Below the pieces are notes generated by a model. The model was not told the DNA's origin, searched no databases, and saw only the letters and a list, made by a program, of their open reading frames with translations. From Prevotella sp. tf2-5 (GTDB lineage Bacteria > Bacteroidota > Bacteroidia > Bacteroidales > Bacteroidaceae), in contig NZ_FOWK01000002.1 of the NCBI RefSeq assembly GCF_900115435.1, forward strand, positions 186,001 to 250,000: a DNA stretch of 64,000 nt, in the 5' to 3' direction. How positions within the stretch are numbered: the first letter of the stretch is position 1; each line of letters begins with the position of its first letter. A program made the position numbers and the translations under genes. Of this stretch, positions 34,943 through 43,676 are shown piece after piece.

Positions 34943-35785
34943 ATGGCAGAATGGTATGAGAAATATCTGAGCATCTATGATAAACCTTTCAGTGAGGTGC
35001 CGCAGGAAGTGATTGATGGAACCCGTGAGCGAATGAAAAGGCTGCAGAGCCAGGAGCCTGTCGCCTCTATTGTCATTGTCGCCTATAACGAGGAGAAGCA
35101 TCTGCCGGCATGCCTTTGGTCTCTGAGTGAGATCCAGTGTAAGTATCCGGTGGAGTTTATCGGGGTGGATAATGAGTCAAAAGACCGTACGGCGGAAATC
35201 TACGAGAAGATGGGCGTCACCTATTATACAGAACATCAACACACCTGTGGCTATGCCCGCCAGTGTGGCTTGAATCATTCGAAGGGTAAGTTCTATATGT
35301 GTATAGACTCCGACACTATCTATCCTCCTCATTATTTTGAGGTGATGATTGACCATCTGATTCAACCTGGTGTTTCGGCGGTAGCTTCTCTGTGGAGCTT
35401 TTATCCTAACGAGCGTTTTTCCACGTTTGGGTTGAAAGTCTATGAGTTCTGCCGTGATATCTATCTGAGGATCCAGAGTGTCAATCGTCCGGAGTTGAGT
35501 GTACGAGGTATGGCTTTCGGTTTCTATGCTGAGTATGCTAAAAAGGAAGGCTATCGCGTGGAACTGCTACGTGGTGAGGATGGCTCCATGGCACTGGCGA
35601 TGAAAAAATATGGTAAGATCAAGTTTGTTTATGACAAGCGGTGCCGGGTGATAACCAGTTACAGTTCCTTTAAGGAGAGTTCTTTAGCAAAGGCAATGTG
35701 GAATCGATTGAAGTCATATGGTATCTTCCGTCTTTTCTATAAGACGGATCACTATGAGGATGCCAAAGACAACTTTTTAAAATGA
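34943..35785 (+). CDS. Glycosyltransferase family 2 protein
   Basis: About 280 residues, GT-A fold: 'VASIVIVAYNEEKHLPACLWSL', 'VEFIGVDNESKDRTAEIYEKMG', 'YARQCGLNHSKGKFYMCIDSDTIYPP' (DSD metal site) and 'RGEDGSMALAMKKYGKIKFV'. The start MAEWYEKY is chosen downstream of the -7 box. The stop codon merges with a heptad tract that also ends the convergent glf gene. Confidence 0.88.
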   Translation: MAEWYEKYLSIYDKPFSEVPQEVIDGTRERMKRLQSQEPVASIVIVAYNEEKHLPACLWSLSEIQCKYPVEFIGVDNESKDRTAEIYEKMGVTYYTEHQHTCGYARQCGLNHSKGKFYMCIDSDTIYPPHYFEVMIDHLIQPGVSAVASLWSFYPNERFSTFGLKVYEFCRDIYLRIQSVNRPELSVRGMAFGFYAEYAKKEGYRVELLRGEDGSMALAMKKYGKIKFVYDKRCRVITSYSSFKESSLAKAMWNRLKSYGIFRLFYKTDHYEDAKDNFLK

Positions 35786-35812
35786 AAGATTAAAGATTAA
35801 AAATTAAAGATT
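35783..35812. repeat. Degenerate heptanucleotide tract shared by two convergent gene ends
   Basis: Units TTAAAGA, TTAAAAA, TTAAAGA. The tract contains the stop of the plus-strand GT2 gene and the last codons (FNF) and stop of glf on the minus strand. Confidence 0.65.
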
Positions 35813-36927
35813 CCTAGTACTTTTTCTACAATAGGTGCCATGTCGTAGTATTTGTACTCGGCAAGGCGACCGCCGAAGATGACATGGGCCTCTTGCTTAG
35901 CGAGCGTCTCGTATTTTTGGTATAGTTCACTGTTCTTCTCATCATTGACGGGGTAGTAAGGCTCCAATCCTTCTTTCCATTCTACGGAGTACTCCCGGCT
36001 GATCACCGTCTGGGGATTCTTGTCAACCTCAGCGGCAAAGGATTCGAAATGCTTGTGCTCGATGATACGGGTATAGGGAATGTCAGCTTCAGTGTAGTTG
36101 ATTTGTGCCAATCCTTGATAATTAGGAGTGTTGAGTGTCTCTGTCTCAAACCGAACCGTCCGATAATCTAGTTTACCGAATCGGAAATCATAGAACTCGT
36201 CTATCCTGCCCGTGAACACAATATTTTCTGCAAGAGCCTCCAGTTCTTTCCTGTTGGCAAAGAAATCAATGTTCACTTGTGTGTCGGTGCCCTCCAGTAA
36301 ACCGTCAATGAGTTTGTTGTACCCCCCGATGGGCACTCCCTGGTAGGAGTCATTGAAGTAGTTGTTATCATAGACAAAGCGCACAGGCAGGCGTCTGATG
36401 ATGAAGGGAGGTAACTCGGTGCATTTGCGCCCCCATTGTTTTTCAGTATATCCTTTGATCAGTCGCTCGTAGATGTCACGACCCACTAATAGTAATGCCT
36501 GTTCCTCCAAATTTCGCGGTTCTGTGATTCCTGCAGCCTTCATGGTTGCAATCGCTTCTGCACGTTGTTCTTCTATCTTCTTTTTCGCCTCTTCAGGAGT
36601 GATGACTCCCCACATCTGCGAGAAAGTATTCATGTTGAAGGGAAGGTTATAAGCCTTTCCTTTGTAGATGGCAACGGGAGATTCCGTAAAGCGGTTGAAC
36701 TCTACGATAGCATTGACGAAGTCCCATACTTTCTTGTTAGAGGTATGGAAGATATGCGGACCGTATTTGTGAACGTTGATACCAGCCATTTTCTCGCAGT
36801 ACAGATTACCGCCCAGATGAGGGCGTTTATCAATTACTAAACATTTTTTTCCCTGTTGCTTGGCGCAATAGGCGAAGGTTGAGCCGAAGAGTCCTGCTCC
36901 CACAATCAGATAATTGTATTTAGCCAT
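35797..36927 (-). CDS. glf: UDP-galactopyranose mutase
   Basis: A 376-residue flavoenzyme that interconverts UDP-galactopyranose and UDP-galactofuranose. The FAD-binding Rossmann motif is at the N-terminus ('YNYLIVGAGLFGSTFAYCAKQQG'), followed by 'CLVIDKRPHLGGNLY'. Family motifs 'VHKYGPHIFHTSNKKVW', 'KGYTEKQWG', 'LPVRFVYDNNYFND' and 'YDFRFGKLDYRTVRFE' are intact, as is the terminal 'VIFGGRLAEYKYYDM'. Its presence indicates galactofuranose in the polysaccharide. It shares a symmetrical bidirectional promoter region with the divergent acyltransferase. Confidence 0.97.
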   Translation of the reverse strand: MAKYNYLIVGAGLFGSTFAYCAKQQGKKCLVIDKRPHLGGNLYCEKMAGINVHKYGPHIFHTSNKKVWDFVNAIVEFNRFTESPVAIYKGKAYNLPFNMNTFSQMWGVITPEEAKKKIEEQRAEAIATMKAAGITEPRNLEEQALLLVGRDIYERLIKGYTEKQWGRKCTELPPFIIRRLPVRFVYDNNYFNDSYQGVPIGGYNKLIDGLLEGTDTQVNIDFFANRKELEALAENIVFTGRIDEFYDFRFGKLDYRTVRFETETLNTPNYQGLAQINYTEADIPYTRIIEHKHFESFAAEVDKNPQTVISREYSVEWKEGLEPYYPVNDEKNSELYQKYETLAKQEAHVIFGGRLAEYKYYDMAPIVEKVLGIFNF

Positions 36928-36951
36928 ATTCCTTTTTTAAAGTTTTCTGCC

Positions 36952-36993
36952 TGCAAAGATAAGAAAAAATCTAAACTTTTTCTTATCTTTGCA
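36952..36993. promoter_or_regulatory. Bidirectional promoter with 17-bp perfect inverted repeat (glf / acyltransferase)
   Basis: Arms 36952-36968 and 36977-36993 are exact reverse complements with an eight-base spacer. Each arm carries a TATCTTTGC box (minus strand 36953-36961, plus strand 36984-36992). The two boxes are only 22 bases apart, so the polymerase sites overlap. Confidence 0.75.
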
Positions 36994-36999
36994 CAAAAT

Positions 37000-38043
37000 A
37001 TGCCAAAAGAACGGATAGAATATATTGATGCGATGCGGGGATTCACCATGATTCTCGTGATTTACTCGCATGTTTGTGTGTTCTGTTTTAAAGAATACTT
37101 TATTGCTTTCAATGATGTGTTATTCCTATTGCGCCTGCCCTGTTTCTTTATGATCAGCGGCTGGTTGTTCTTTAAGGCTACAAGAGCCTGGGATCATTCG
37201 ACCGTCAAGCAGGTGTTAAGCAATAAATTCATGGTGCAGATTGTTCCGACTTTTATTTTCCTTGCCTTGCATGAACGTGCCAATTTCTTTCACCAGTTAG
37301 GGGCATTTAAAGGAGGATATTGGTTTACTTTCGGACTTTTTGTCTTTTTCTGTCTATATATTCTCTCCTCTCTTCTTTTCCGTCGTAGCCGACACAGAGA
37401 CTGGTGGATGCTTTTAACGGCAGTTGTGATCTCCATGTCAGCCAGCTGGTATGATATGCATTATCGTGCTGTCTCCCCACATATAGGGTGGGGGCGGGAA
37501 TTCTTGGGTTTTATAGGATTTGTCACTTGGCGTTATTATCTCTTTTTCTTCATAGGAACTTTGGTGAAGAGACATTTCGAGAAGTTCTTAGAGTGGACGA
37601 ATCGTCGTGAAGTGTTCTTCATCGTGATTATTCTCTTTGCCCTGACGGCAAGTCTGCCCCGTACTGATTATTGGCCATGGGTGTATACCCGGTTTGCACT
37701 GAGTGGCATTTTCGGCATGGTAATGGTCTTCACCTTCTTCCGCTATTTCGCCTCGTGGTTTACGAAAGAGCGTACCTTAGGACGGAGTTTACAATACGTA
37801 GGAACTCGTACCTTGGACATCTATCTCCTTCATTTCTTCTTCCTGCCAGAATCGTTGCTGTTGTATAACCGACAGTTGCTGGCTTACAATAGTAAATGGG
37901 TTGAAATCGGTGTGGTGATGGGAGAGGCCTTGGTTGTTTTAGCATGTTGTCTGGTGGTCAGTTACATCCTCCGTCTCAGTCCGTTCTTGGCGAAATATCT
38001 GTTTGGAGTGAAACAAAAGTCGGTAGTAGAAAAGCCCCAATAA
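37000..38043 (+). CDS. Acyltransferase family 3 membrane protein
   Basis: A 347-residue polytopic protein: 'RIEYIDAMRGFTMILVIYSHVCVF' carries the Asp/Arg and His of family-3 acyltransferases, followed by 'LLRLPCFFMISGWLFF'. About ten transmembrane helices follow. It is expected to acylate a sugar of the polysaccharide on the inner membrane. The ATG is seven bases after the -7 box, suggesting leaderless translation. It is divergent from glf and followed by the FkbH-like gene under its own promoter. Confidence 0.88.
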   Translation: MPKERIEYIDAMRGFTMILVIYSHVCVFCFKEYFIAFNDVLFLLRLPCFFMISGWLFFKATRAWDHSTVKQVLSNKFMVQIVPTFIFLALHERANFFHQLGAFKGGYWFTFGLFVFFCLYILSSLLFRRSRHRDWWMLLTAVVISMSASWYDMHYRAVSPHIGWGREFLGFIGFVTWRYYLFFFIGTLVKRHFEKFLEWTNRREVFFIVIILFALTASLPRTDYWPWVYTRFALSGIFGMVMVFTFFRYFASWFTKERTLGRSLQYVGTRTLDIYLLHFFFLPESLLLYNRQLLAYNSKWVEIGVVMGEALVVLACCLVVSYILRLSPFLAKYLFGVKQKSVVEKPQ

Positions 38044-38068
38044 ATTTGGCATTTTACTCACTTATTTG

Positions 38069-38077
38069 TACCTTTGT
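38069..38077 (+). promoter_or_regulatory. -7 box TACCTTTG of the FkbH-like operon
   Basis: Lies 16 nt before the ATG at 38093, within a 24-nt block (38053-38076) that matches the proximal aspS promoter (21206-21229) with one mismatch. Confidence 0.7.
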
Positions 38078-38092
38078 AAAAAGTTTACCAAT

Positions 38093-39835
38093 ATGCATAC
38101 ACTGAAAGAACTAAAGAAATTGGCTAAAGAAACGGTAACGGGTTCCAAAACAAAGATAGCTTTGTTGGGTGATACGGCAACACAGTTATTGTCAACTGCC
38201 ATTCTTGGTGAGGCTGCTGCCAGACGATTGGCAGTTGAGTTTTATGAAGGTGAGTATAGTCAGGTAGAGCGACAGTTGCTGGATACGACCAGTGAATTAT
38301 ATGCCTTTGACCCAGATATCCTGATTATCTTTCAGTCCACCCATAAACTATGTGAGCACCATAGTCTATTGACTGTGGAGAAGCAATGTACTGTGGCGGA
38401 TGAGCGACTCGATTTTGTGTCAACCCTCTGCCAGAGTCCCCAGCTTGCCAACAAGAAGATCATCTATTTCAACTATCCGGAGATAGAGGATACGGTCTTT
38501 GGCAGTTATGCTAACAAGGTGGTTTCAAGTTTCACGTTTCAAGTTAGAAAGTTGAACTTTGAACTGATGAACCTCTCCCAACAGCATGCCAATCTTTTTA
38601 TATGTGACATCGCAGGACTGCAGAATAAGTTCGGACGTGACATGATGTTTGCCTCTAATGTCTATGTGAGTACGGAGATGATACTCAGTATGGATGCGTT
38701 GCCCTATGTCGCCTCCAGGGTGATGGATATCGTGGGTGCCATCAAAGGACAGTTCAAGAAATGCCTGATACTGGACCTTGACAATACTGTCTGGGGCGGT
38801 GTCATCGGTGATGATGGACTGGAGGGTATCCAACTGGGGCACGGACTGGGTATCGGGAAGGCTTTTACGGAGTTCCAGATGTGGGTCAAGAAGTTAAAGG
38901 CTCGGGGTATCATTATCTGTGTCGCCTCCAAGAATAATGAGGAGACGGCGAAGGAACCGTTTGAAAAGCACCCGGATATGATTCTGAAGTTAGAGGATAT
39001 CGCTGTGTTTATGGCTAATTGGGAGACAAAGGTGGATAATATCCGTGCCATTCAGCAGATCCTGAATATCGGTTTCGACTCGATGGTATTCTTGGATGAC
39101 AATCCCTTTGAACGGAATATCGTACGGGAGAATATCCCTGACATTACAGTTCCTGAGTTGCCAGAGGATCCCGGAGAGTACTTGGAATACCTGTATTCCT
39201 TGAATCTCTTCGAGACAGCTTCCTATAGTGGAGCAGACAAAGATCGTACCAAACAGTATCAGGTGGAGGCTCAGCGGGTGTCTCTCAGTAAGACTTTTAC
39301 CAATGAGGCTGATTTCCTGAAGTCGCTGAATATGATATCCAAGGTGAGCGGATTCACGAAGTTCAATACTCCCCGTGTCGCTCAGTTGTCACAGCGTAGT
39401 AACCAGTTCAACCTTCGTACCATCCGGTATACGGAGGCGGACATTGAGGCAATGGCGGAAGATCCGAAGGTGATAGACCTGAGCTTTACCTTAGAGGATA
39501 AGTTTGGTGATAATGGACTGATAGCTGTGATTATCATGAAGGAACAGGATGCTGATACCTTGTTTGTGGATACCTGGTTTATGAGTTGCCGGGTGTTGAA
39601 ACGTGGCATGGAGAACTTCACGCTGAATACAATGGTAGAAGAGGCGAGGGCGAAAGGGTATAAACGTATTGTCGGTGAATACCTGCCTACGCCAAAGAAC
39701 AAGATGGTGGAGGAACATTATCCTCATTTGGGCTTCACGCCAGTTGCCGGCTCTTCTACGGCACAGTATGTCTTGGATGTGGAGACCTATGAGCCTCGTG
39801 AATGCTATATAAAGATGAAAGATGAAAAAATTTAA
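38093..39835 (+). CDS. FkbH-like HAD-IIIC phosphatase/acyl-loading protein
   Basis: About 580 residues with the three-part FkbH layout: an N-terminal SGNH-like region ('KTKIALLGDTATQLLSTAI'), a HAD-IIIC phosphatase domain with catalytic 'LDLDNTVWGGVIGDDG' (Asp228 and Asp230), 'ASKNNEETAKEPF' and 'MVFLDDNPFERN', and a C-terminal GNAT-like domain ('DKFGDNGLIAVIIM', 'TWFMSCRVLKRGMENFTLNTM'). Characterised FkbH homologues take 1,3-bisphosphoglycerate and load glyceryl onto an acyl carrier protein. Here it heads an operon with a VOC protein and an acyltransferase, opposite an ACP-MBOAT-SGNH operon. A degenerate heptad tract (38524-38571) lies in the coding sequence, and the last codons (KMKDEKI) are heptad repeats. 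Confidence 0.88.
   Translation: MHTLKELKKLAKETVTGSKTKIALLGDTATQLLSTAILGEAAARRLAVEFYEGEYSQVERQLLDTTSELYAFDPDILIIFQSTHKLCEHHSLLTVEKQCTVADERLDFVSTLCQSPQLANKKIIYFNYPEIEDTVFGSYANKVVSSFTFQVRKLNFELMNLSQQHANLFICDIAGLQNKFGRDMMFASNVYVSTEMILSMDALPYVASRVMDIVGAIKGQFKKCLILDLDNTVWGGVIGDDGLEGIQLGHGLGIGKAFTEFQMWVKKLKARGIIICVASKNNEETAKEPFEKHPDMILKLEDIAVFMANWETKVDNIRAIQQILNIGFDSMVFLDDNPFERNIVRENIPDITVPELPEDPGEYLEYLYSLNLFETASYSGADKDRTKQYQVEAQRVSLSKTFTNEADFLKSLNMISKVSGFTKFNTPRVAQLSQRSNQFNLRTIRYTEADIEAMAEDPKVIDLSFTLEDKFGDNGLIAVIIMKEQDADTLFVDTWFMSCRVLKRGMENFTLNTMVEEARAKGYKRIVGEYLPTPKNKMVEEHYPHLGFTPVAGSSTAQYVLDVETYEPRECYIKMKDEKI
38524..38571 (+). repeat. Degenerate heptanucleotide tract inside the FkbH-like gene
   Basis: Units TTTCAAG, TTTCACG, TTTCAAG, TTAGAAA, GTTGAAC, TTTGAAC run in phase and encode a segment around SSFTFQVRKLNFE. 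This region is otherwise conserved, so the tract may be coincidental or may have replaced native codons. Confidence 0.45.
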
Positions 39836-39843
39836 GTAAACCA

Positions 39844-40239
39844 ATGGACTGTCAATTAGAACATATAGGATATGTGACGGATGACATTGCCAAGACGGCA
39901 GCATCTTTCCGTTTGTTAGGTTATGAGTCAGGTGATATCGTCCAGGATGATACCCAGCGAACCCGTATCTGTTTTCTCCGTAAACAAGGAGATACAACGA
40001 TTGAGCTAGTGGAACCGTATGAGGATAATAAGACCATGCAGAAGATGCTGAAGCGAGGGGTGACTCCTTATCATACCTGTTATGTGGTGGATGATATCCA
40101 TGCCGCCTATGAGGAGATGCTGGATCATGATTTTACCCCATTGTTCAAGCCCGTTGCTGCTCCCGCCTTCGGAAACCGGCTGATTGGTTATTTCTTTAAA
40201 CAAGAGGTTGGTCTTGTCGAATTGGTCAATCGTTCATAA
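39844..40239 (+). CDS. VOC family (glyoxalase/methylmalonyl-CoA epimerase-like) protein
   Basis: A 131-residue cytoplasmic protein with a vicinal-oxygen-chelate fold: 'LEHIGYVTDDIAKTAASFRLLGYESGDIV', 'ICFLRKQGDTTIELVEP', 'PYHTCYVVDDIHAAYEEMLDHDF' and 'GLVELVN'. The metal-site residues of the family (His in LEHIGY, Glu in ELVEP, His in PYHTCYV, Glu in VELV) are all visible. It lies eight bases after the FkbH-like gene and 13 bases before an acyltransferase. It may adjust the stereochemistry or the structure of a short acyl group loaded by FkbH; that is inference from position. Confidence 0.85.
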   Translation: MDCQLEHIGYVTDDIAKTAASFRLLGYESGDIVQDDTQRTRICFLRKQGDTTIELVEPYEDNKTMQKMLKRGVTPYHTCYVVDDIHAAYEEMLDHDFTPLFKPVAAPAFGNRLIGYFFKQEVGLVELVNRS

Positions 40240-40252
40240 AAAGAAGAATACG

Positions 40253-41323
40253 ATGGCAAGAGAACGTAATTTTGAGGTCATGAGGACATGGGCAATGTTT
40301 AGCATTGTCATCTATCATTGTATGTGTCATGGGATCGGGAGTGACTATGCCTTTGATTTACAACAGCCTGTATCATTGTTTAACTTCACCTTCTCCGACC
40401 TTATTCTTGTCATTGGTAGTATTGCAGTTAACCTGTACGTGTTGGTATCTGGATATTTTCTGATTAATACCAAGTTCAAGATTAGCAGGATAATAAGAAC
40501 CTGGGTGAGTGCTTTATTCTATTCCGTCGTCATCACGACGACGTTCCTGTTATTGTCTTTGGAACCATGGAGCATCGTGACATTAGGCAAGAGCTTTTTT
40601 CCGCTCAGTACGGATGCCTATTGGTTTGTGTCTCAATATATCGGATTATTAATCCTGTCACCTTTCCTTGCCATGCTTGTCAGGCAGTTGTCTTATCGAC
40701 AGTATGTGGCATTATTGATAGGCATGGGCTTGATGGTCTTGTCTGTGATCCCGGATTTCCCCTTGGGGAAGCGATTCAGCATCTCTCATGGTAATTCTGT
40801 GTGGAGTTTCGTGTATTTGTTTTTCATAGCAGGTTTTATCCGCCTTCATCTGAAAAGAATCCCTATGGGTAAGTTGGTGGTGACAGTACTTGGTCTTGCC
40901 TTATTGACCATGGTGTCTGAGATGGTACTGGGTTTCCATAACGGTGTCGGTCATCTCTTGTGGTTTAATTACAATGGCATCCTTCTGTTCCTCTCTGTTG
41001 CCGTGTTTGTCTTTATCCGCCAGCAGCAAATCCCTGAGACGGGAATCTGGAACCTGATGGTCAAGGTGGCACCTTATACCTTTGGAGTCTATTTGATACA
41101 TGATCACCTTTTAATGCGTGACTGGATATGGAAAACACTGTCCATGACCTCGTATGCCAACCAATGGATTTATGCTTTGGCAGTGATGGTCGTTTGCGTG
41201 TTGATTTTCGCCATCTGTATTCTGATAGATACAGTCAGAAAGAGACTCTTTGCTATCCTAAAAATGGATGACTTGATGATCAGGTTAGATGGCAGGTCTT
41301 GTTTCTCGAAGCTCTTTACTTAA
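40253..41323 (+). CDS. Acyltransferase family 3 membrane protein
   Basis: About 356 residues, about ten transmembrane helices. The N-terminus 'NFEVMRTWAMFSIVIYHCMCHGIG' has the family Arg and His, followed by 'AVNLYVLVSGYFLINTKFK'. The start is the ATG at 40253, 13 nt after the VOC stop; an upstream frame overlaps the VOC gene and is rejected. The last 39 nt overlap antiparallel with the 3' end of the DltD-like gene. It probably transfers an acyl group to the glycan, possibly one provided by the FkbH pathway. Confidence 0.87.
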   Translation: MARERNFEVMRTWAMFSIVIYHCMCHGIGSDYAFDLQQPVSLFNFTFSDLILVIGSIAVNLYVLVSGYFLINTKFKISRIIRTWVSALFYSVVITTTFLLLSLEPWSIVTLGKSFFPLSTDAYWFVSQYIGLLILSPFLAMLVRQLSYRQYVALLIGMGLMVLSVIPDFPLGKRFSISHGNSVWSFVYLFFIAGFIRLHLKRIPMGKLVVTVLGLALLTMVSEMVLGFHNGVGHLLWFNYNGILLFLSVAVFVFIRQQQIPETGIWNLMVKVAPYTFGVYLIHDHLLMRDWIWKTLSMTSYANQWIYALAVMVVCVLIFAICILIDTVRKRLFAILKMDDLMIRLDGRSCFSKLFT

Positions 41324-42190
41324 CTTCTCAGAGAAACGTTGTGCCCCTTCTCGGTTGAGGTGTCCGAAGTCGAAGAAATATTCAGCATGTCCGACAAAGT
41401 CACTGTCACGATAGTGATCTAGGAAAGGAATCTGGTGTTTTTGGGTAAGTTCATGGACAAACCGAAAGACATCCTGCTGAGAACAAACATACATGGGTGA
41501 TTCAACCATGATTAGTTGAATGCCATGACTTTGACAATCTTTGATGAATCTCTCAAGGAAATGAATGCGCTCTTGATCGACGGGGAAGGGATATTCCTCA
41601 GCCTTGATACCTGTAGTGTCTAGAATACCGTCCATGGGCTTCCAGCCTTTCAGGCTTCTGTCCATAGAACCTAGCTTTCCTGTCAACAAATTAGGCAGAC
41701 TACCTGTGTATCGGTATGTCCATGACAATTGGTATTTCCAATAGTTACCAGACAACTTCAACATCTCGTCGCATGCCTCGCTCTTGCCGCAGTAGGGGGC
41801 AAGTGAATTGGCACGCTCGATGCCAGAGAAAGGAGTCTGCAGCCAGTCGCAGGGGTGGATCTCAAAGATGATGGTCTGTGGGGTATAACGGGTGAGGATG
41901 TTGCCTAACAGTCCATAGTGGTAATAGATATTCTTAATGCCCCAGTCGGCAGTGTTATAGCAGTCTTTCCCCAGTTCCTTTTCGAAGATGGAGGGGACAA
42001 AGTGGTGCAGGCAACGGGAACTGCCGAAGAAAAGGACAGGATCGCGGGTCGTCTCGTTGGAATAGCTGATCTTGTACTCGTCGGTGGCATTTGACTGGCT
42101 ATACAGGATGCCCAGCCCGTAGCCTAATGCTCTGTCGAACAGGAAGAACAAAGCAGCGATGATAGCGATGCGGATAAGTAACTTCTTCAT
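41285..42190 (-). CDS. DltD/AlgJ-like SGNH-fold membrane-anchored protein
   Basis: A 301-residue protein with one N-terminal membrane helix ('LLIRIAIIAALFFLFDRALGYGLG') and a periplasmic SGNH-hydrolase-like domain. The Ser is in 'VLFFGSSRCLHHF' (residues 53-64), the block II glycine is 'TADWGIKN', and the C-terminal Asp and His are in 'DFGHLNREGA' (Asp274, His277). The layout matches DltD, the partner of MBOAT proteins in D-alanylation. It starts four bases after the MBOAT stop and belongs to the ACP-MBOAT-SGNH operon. Proposed role: to complete acyl transfer to the polysaccharide outside the membrane. Confidence 0.82.
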   Translation of the reverse strand: MKKLLIRIAIIAALFFLFDRALGYGLGILYSQSNATDEYKISYSNETTRDPVLFFGSSRCLHHFVPSIFEKELGKDCYNTADWGIKNIYYHYGLLGNILTRYTPQTIIFEIHPCDWLQTPFSGIERANSLAPYCGKSEACDEMLKLSGNYWKYQLSWTYRYTGSLPNLLTGKLGSMDRSLKGWKPMDGILDTTGIKAEEYPFPVDQERIHFLERFIKDCQSHGIQLIMVESPMYVCSQQDVFRFVHELTQKHQIPFLDHYRDSDFVGHAEYFFDFGHLNREGAQRFSEKLSKELRETRPAI

Positions 42191-42193
42191 GGC

Positions 42194-43651
42194 TCAGAAC
42201 TGGAAATAGATAAACTGGTTGTTGTCAAAGATACCGAAGAGTAGGATGGCAAGGATCTCGACTGTAACAGTCAGTTCCCAACGCCACCGCTCTGTCCAGA
42301 CGGGTAAGTATATTTTCTTCTTGGAGAAATACTCCTCCTGGAAATCTACATAGATGAGGGCAAGGGAGCAGATAGCGCCATTGACCAGTGTCGGCATGTC
42401 GAAGAACAGTCCTCCGTTCCATGCCTCAGGGATACGACAGAGCACAGCCCAGAACTCGTTGATATTCGTGGAATGGAATAGCATTAGACCGAAGGTCACT
42501 ACCAGATAGTTGCCTGCCATTCTCCATGCGAAAGGAGCTGTTGGCAGTCCATAACTGTTCAGCAGGATCTTGGTCTTCTTAAAGAACTGTCCGTTGACCA
42601 TCAGGGGAATATACCATAGACCGTGGTAGATGCCGAAGAGGAAGAACGTCCAGTCGGCACCGTGCCACATACCGATAAATGTCATGTTCAGCATGATGGC
42701 GGCAATAGTTCCGTTTGTACCCCAGTCTCGTAACTTGATATTCAGGGGCATGAAAACGTAATCGGTCAGCCATGATGTCAGTGACATGTGCCAGCGACTC
42801 CAGTATTGGGCGATATTGATAGTGAAGAACGGACGCTTGAAGTTCTCTGCCACTTTGAAACCTAACATCAATGACACGCCAATCGCCATCTCACTATAGC
42901 CGCTGAAATCCGCATACATCTGGAAGGGGTAGAGCAGGGAGGCGAAGAGGATAGACACTGCCGAGTGGTGCTCGAAATTGTTCCAGACAGCACTGATATA
43001 CAGGTCTAACCTGTCGGCAATGCACATCTTCATGAACATACCCCATAATACCCTGCGGAACCCCATCATGAGGTTGTCGGGGTTAAACAGGCGACTCTGA
43101 GCCAGTTGCTTCAAGAAGGGCTTGGGACGGTCGATAGGACCTGACAGGATCGTCGGGAAGAAGGCGATGAAGTTGGCAAAGTTGAAGATGTTACGCTCGT
43201 GGTTAATCTTCCCATGATAGATGTCGAGAGGATAACTCATCAGTTTGAAGGTAAAGAAACTCAGACCGATGGGTACGATGATATGGGAAGCGGTCCATGA
43301 CAGGTGGAGTCCGATGAGGTCGGCTGCCGCCACAAAAGAACCGATAAAGAAATTCAGGTATTTGAAATAAAACAAGGCACCGATGCCTATAACGACACTC
43401 AGCGTCGTCAGACGGGAAGCGAGTCGCTCTTTCTCTTGTTCAATGGCTATACCGATACCATGACCGATGCCCCAGAAAATCAGAGTGAGCAGTGCCAGCA
43501 ACCCTGTCATCTTCAGGTCTACCTGTGCATAGAACCAATAAGAGCATGCTAACAGGAAAAAATTCTGTAGCACCTTCTTCGGGGCAAGGAGGTAATAAAC
43601 CACCAATACCACCAGGAAGAACCACAGGAATGCCAGGGAGTTGACTACCAT
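42194..43651 (-). CDS. MBOAT family O-acyltransferase (DltB/AlgI-like)
   Basis: A 485-residue polytopic membrane protein. Hallmarks are 'SGPIDRPKPFLKQL', 'YADFSGYSEMAIGVSLMLGF', 'YWSRWHMSLTSWLTDYVFMPL' (residues 283-303) and 'FIGMWHGADWTFFLFGIYHGLWY', holding the MBOAT catalytic His (330) and a second conserved His (343). DltB and AlgI pass acyl groups from a cytoplasmic donor across the membrane to a glycan. Here the gene follows an acyl carrier protein and precedes a DltD-like gene, the same three parts as dltC-dltB-dltD. The ATG lies at the end of a heptad tract. Confidence 0.93.
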   Translation of the reverse strand: MVVNSLAFLWFFLVVLVVYYLLAPKKVLQNFFLLACSYWFYAQVDLKMTGLLALLTLIFWGIGHGIGIAIEQEKERLASRLTTLSVVIGIGALFYFKYLNFFIGSFVAAADLIGLHLSWTASHIIVPIGLSFFTFKLMSYPLDIYHGKINHERNIFNFANFIAFFPTILSGPIDRPKPFLKQLAQSRLFNPDNLMMGFRRVLWGMFMKMCIADRLDLYISAVWNNFEHHSAVSILFASLLYPFQMYADFSGYSEMAIGVSLMLGFKVAENFKRPFFTINIAQYWSRWHMSLTSWLTDYVFMPLNIKLRDWGTNGTIAAIMLNMTFIGMWHGADWTFFLFGIYHGLWYIPLMVNGQFFKKTKILLNSYGLPTAPFAWRMAGNYLVVTFGLMLFHSTNINEFWAVLCRIPEAWNGGLFFDMPTLVNGAICSLALIYVDFQEEYFSKKKIYLPVWTERWRWELTVTVEILAILLFGIFDNNQFIYFQF

Positions 43652-43676
43652 CTTACATCATCCATCTTACATCTTC
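43650..43676. repeat. Degenerate heptanucleotide tract between ACP and MBOAT genes
   Basis: Units CATCTTA, CATCATC, CATCTTA, CATCTTC overlap the MBOAT start codon and the ACP stop region. Confidence 0.6.
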
